Below, one piece after another: positions 4,412 to 5,522 of a stretch of 5,522 bases of DNA (position 1 is its first letter; the number at the start of each line of letters is the position of its first letter). The notes under the pieces were generated by a model that was given only the letters and a program-made list of their open reading frames with translations, was not told the origin of the DNA and made no database searches. This DNA is from Clostridia bacterium (GTDB taxonomy: Bacteria; Bacillota; Clostridia; Clostridiales; Clostridiaceae). The DNA lies in contig RZYZ01000146.1 in assembly GCA_009930125.1 (NCBI GenBank), forward strand, positions 1-5,522, in the 5' to 3' direction. The position numbers were made by a program, and so were the translations under genes.

Positions 4412-5522
4412 ATGGGTATACTAAGTGACGGCTACAAGAAGCCGGAAGATATCAGAAAATTTACCCTGGAAGAACTCTATCAGCTTTCTGATGAAATCCG
4501 AAGCTTCCTTGTGGAATCCGTATCCAGAACAGGTGGTCACCTGGCGCCGAACCTGGGCGTGGTGGAACTGACTGTGAGTCTTTTCAATGTTTTCGATCTG
4601 GAGAAGGATAAGATCATATATGATGTGGGCCATCAGAGCTATGTCCACAAAATACTGACGGGACGAAAAGAGGAGTTTGGCACTCTAAGGCAGTTTAAAG
4701 GGCTCAGCGGATTCCCCAAAAGAGATGAAAGCAGATACGATGCATTTGATACGGGACACTCCTCCACATCCATAAGTGCCGCCCTGGGCATTGCAAGAGC
4801 AAGAGACCTGAAAGGTGAAGATTTCGATGTGGTGGCTGTCATTGGTGATGGTGCACTCACGGGCGGCATGGCACTGGAAGCCATGAATGATGTGGGGGAC
4901 AAGAAAACGGATCTCATCATTGTGCTCAACGACAATCAGATGAGCATATCACGTAATGTGGGCGGTATCAGCACGTATCTCAGTCAGCTCCGGGCTGACC
5001 CCACTTATGAGAAGGCGAAGAAGGAAGTGCAGGATCTTTTTGACCGGATGCCCCTGGGAAAAAGCATCAACCGATCGGTGGACCGCGTAAAGGAAGGGAT
5101 CAAATCCATGGTGCTTCCGGATATGCTCTTTGAAAACATGGGCCTCACCTATTTAGGTCCTGTCGACGGACACAACATCAAAGAGGTTTCGAAAATCCTG
5201 AAGATCGCAAAAGAAATGAAGGGACCAAAGCTTGTCCATGTGATCACCAAGAAGGGAAAGGGGTACAAGAACAGCGAGCAGAGACCGGACAAGTTTCATG
5301 GTACGCCTCCTTTCAACAAATCAGACGGCAGACCGAAGAAGAAGGGAATGATCACCTATTCCAGCATCTTCGGAAATACTCTGACGGAAATGGCGAAAAA
5401 CAATAAGAACATCGTGGCGGTTGTGGCTGCCATGCCGGATGGTACAGGGCTTTCAGGATTCAAGGAAATCTACGGAAAGAGACTCTTTGATGTGGGCATA
5501 GCCGACCAGCATGCCATGAGCC
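4412..5522 (+). CDS. dxs: 1-deoxy-D-xylulose-5-phosphate synthase, N-terminal part
   Basis: Dxs condenses pyruvate and glyceraldehyde 3-phosphate, using thiamine diphosphate, to start the MEP isoprenoid pathway that feeds the adjacent ispA product. The first 370 of about 620 residues are present; the frame is open at the window edge. Motifs in order: GGHLAPNLGVVELT (41-54), DVGHQSYVHKILTGR (71-85), GLSGFPKR (98-104 region), FDTGHSSTSISAALG (112-126), the thiamine-diphosphate/Mg motif GDGALTGGMA (145-154) to LNDNQMSIS (172-180; D146 and N175 are metal ligands), PVDGHN (250-255), FHGTPPFN (295-302), and FDVGIADQHAMS (359-370). His43, His74 and His115 correspond to conserved E. coli active-site histidines. 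The last motif is normally AEQHA with a catalytic Glu (E. coli Glu370); here it is Asp365. The start follows AGGAGG (4399-4404), which overlaps the ispA stop, with a 7-base gap. Confidence 0.95.
   Translation, partial: MGILSDGYKKPEDIRKFTLEELYQLSDEIRSFLVESVSRTGGHLAPNLGVVELTVSLFNVFDLEKDKIIYDVGHQSYVHKILTGRKEEFGTLRQFKGLSGFPKRDESRYDAFDTGHSSTSISAALGIARARDLKGEDFDVVAVIGDGALTGGMALEAMNDVGDKKTDLIIVLNDNQMSISRNVGGISTYLSQLRADPTYEKAKKEVQDLFDRMPLGKSINRSVDRVKEGIKSMVLPDMLFENMGLTYLGPVDGHNIKEVSKILKIAKEMKGPKLVHVITKKGKGYKNSEQRPDKFHGTPPFNKSDGRPKKKGMITYSSIFGNTLTEMAKNNKNIVAVVAAMPDGTGLSGFKEIYGKRLFDVGIADQHAMS

Noticed and set aside
4421..4935. Two reverse-strand frames over dxs
   Set aside because: They oppose the conserved thiamine-diphosphate-binding part of dxs and resemble nothing.
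1..5522. CRISPR arrays, tRNA or rRNA genes, insertion sequence ends, riboswitches, or an unknown multi-gene system
   Set aside because: I saw no regularly spaced repeats, tRNA-like cloverleaf, transposase frame or long structured leader. Every gene belongs to a well-known core family in a known order.

Overview
The window looks like chromosomal DNA of an anaerobic, moderate-GC member of the Bacillota, most likely class Clostridia. Three things point there: strong AGGAGG-type ribosome binding sites before nearly every gene, all genes on one strand in a tight operon, and the order Asp23-family gene (yqhY) - nusB - folD - xseA - xseB - ispA - dxs, which is the conserved Gram-positive arrangement known from Bacillus subtilis. 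The FolD sequence is also of a type I associate with clostridia. I cannot name a genus.

Region by region: positions 1-150 are the 3' end of a group II intron. Domain V and domain VI can be folded by eye, and the rest of the intron lies left of the window. Positions 151-291 hold the 3' exon and a good sigma-A promoter with an extended -10, overlapped by a small inverted repeat. The Asp23/Gls24-family gene (292-672) follows and ends at a strong intrinsic terminator (678-702). A promoter-like pair overlaps that terminator. Then come nusB (746-1243), folD (1272-2120), xseA (2141-3358), xseB (3333-3539, overlapping xseA), ispA (3540-4400, directly abutting xseB) and the first 370 codons of dxs (4412 to the window edge).

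The genes form a housekeeping group: a transcription antitermination factor (NusB), a one-carbon folate enzyme (FolD), both subunits of exonuclease VII (XseA/XseB), and two isoprenoid enzymes. Dxs makes the first committed intermediate of the MEP pathway and IspA makes farnesyl diphosphate further down the same route. Short gaps and overlaps from nusB onward suggest one polycistronic, partly translationally coupled transcript.

I found no evidence of a previously undescribed system; this is mostly ordinary core-genome sequence. The points most worth a second look are two substitutions in the FolD active site that predict loss of cyclohydrolase activity, a Glu-to-Asp change at the presumed catalytic acid of Dxs, an extra base in the catalytic domain V of the group II intron, and the terminator/promoter arrangement ahead of nusB.
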